Assembly: GCA_013815485.1 (NCBI GenBank)
Contig: JACDGB010000165.1
Coordinates: forward strand, 1 to 5,270
Direction: 5' to 3'
Length of the DNA stretch: 5,270 nt
From: Rubrobacter sp.
GTDB lineage: Bacteria; Actinomycetota; Rubrobacteria; Rubrobacterales; Rubrobacteraceae
Shown here piece after piece: positions 5,071 through 5,270 of this stretch. Both the position numbers and the translations under genes were made by a program. The first letter of the stretch is position 1; each line of letters opens with the position of its first letter. Under the pieces are notes generated by a model that was not told the DNA's origin, ran no database searches, and saw nothing but the letters and a program-made list of their open reading frames with translations.

Positions 5071-5270
5071 CCCACCGACCTCCGAACGAACGCGCCTCTG
5101 CCATCCCGATGAACATAGCCTTTGAGTTCGAGGAGGCCGAGCGCGGGCAACAATTCCTGCATCTTCAACCCGCTGCGCCCGGCTACGGCGTCCACCTCCG
5201 TGGGCTCGAACCCGACTCCGGCGAGCGCGGCCGCCTCGCCCGCGGCCAATCCGGTCGGCAACGAGACTTC
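5067..5270 (-). CDS. dprA: DNA-processing protein DprA, C-terminal 67 residues (5' end outside the window)
   Basis: The reading frame enters from the right edge without a start and ends at TGA (5069-5067), overlapping the sigma gene by four bases. The visible 67 residues form a small winged-helix domain: FEPTEVDAVAGRSGLKMQEL (helix-turn-helix), then LLPALGLLELKGYVHRDGRG (recognition helix and wing). This is the pattern of the C-terminal domain (DML1-like) of DprA, which loads RecA on incoming single-stranded DNA during transformation; the Rossmann-fold core is not in the window. The position directly upstream of a whiG-type sigma gene and rpsB matches dprA in actinobacteria. Motif evidence alone would allow another winged-helix protein, so the name depends partly on synteny. 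Confidence 0.75.
   Translation of the reverse strand, partial: EVSLPTGLAAGEAAALAGVGFEPTEVDAVAGRSGLKMQELLPALGLLELKGYVHRDGRGAFVRRSVG
5078..5083 (-). promoter_or_regulatory. SD sequence of the sigma gene inside the dprA 3' end
   Basis: GGAGGT lies 7 nt before the GTG start at 5070 and is embedded in the last codons of dprA. Together with the 4-nt gene overlap it indicates coupled translation. Confidence 0.8.

Noticed and set aside
4054..5112. Long plus-strand open frame (352 codons) opposite the sigma gene
   Set aside because: It is antisense to a gene with complete sigma domains, its translation shows no recognisable domain, and long antisense frames are common in GC-rich DNA.

Overview
The window is one strand of a conserved housekeeping cluster. 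All eight genes are on the minus strand and read from right to left: dprA (3' end only) - whiG/fliA-type sigma factor - [200-bp gap] - rpsB - tsf - pyrH - frr - uppS - cdsA (5' end only). The DNA is GC-rich, five of the seven visible start codons are GTG or TTG, and Shine-Dalgarno (SD) sequences are strong and purine-rich. The order dprA-whiG-rpsB-tsf-pyrH-frr-cdsA is the arrangement known from Actinomycetota such as Streptomyces. The insertion of uppS between frr and cdsA resembles the Firmicutes order. I infer a deep-branching actinobacterium, possibly of the Rubrobacteria or Thermoleophilia type. No rRNA or other taxonomic marker is present to prove this.

Right end (4228-5270): the last 67 codons of a DprA-like DNA-processing protein overlap the sigma gene by a GTGA tetranucleotide. 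The sigma gene encodes a 280-residue FliA/WhiG-type sigma-70 factor with complete regions 2, 3 and 4. A 200-bp non-coding gap (4028-4227) follows. It holds a possible extended -10 promoter, a GNRA-capped hairpin, an 8-bp inverted repeat ending just before the rpsB SD, and the SD itself. This looks like a structured leader for the ribosomal-protein operon.

Centre and left (1-4027): rpsB, tsf, pyrH and frr are packed with 2-7 bp gaps, then uppS follows after 45 bp and cdsA after 9 bp. Several SD sequences lie inside the last codons of the upstream gene, which points to translational coupling. The products serve translation (S2, EF-Ts, ribosome recycling factor), pyrimidine nucleotide supply (UMP kinase) and envelope lipid synthesis (undecaprenyl diphosphate synthase, CDP-diacylglycerol synthase). 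This couples growth rate to ribosome and envelope production.

I found no mobile element, CRISPR array, tRNA, rRNA or clear intrinsic terminator, and no evidence of an undescribed multi-gene system. The points worth a second look are a roughly 160-residue acidic tail on S2, the rpsB leader, the disputed start of uppS, and the extended N-terminus of the sigma factor.
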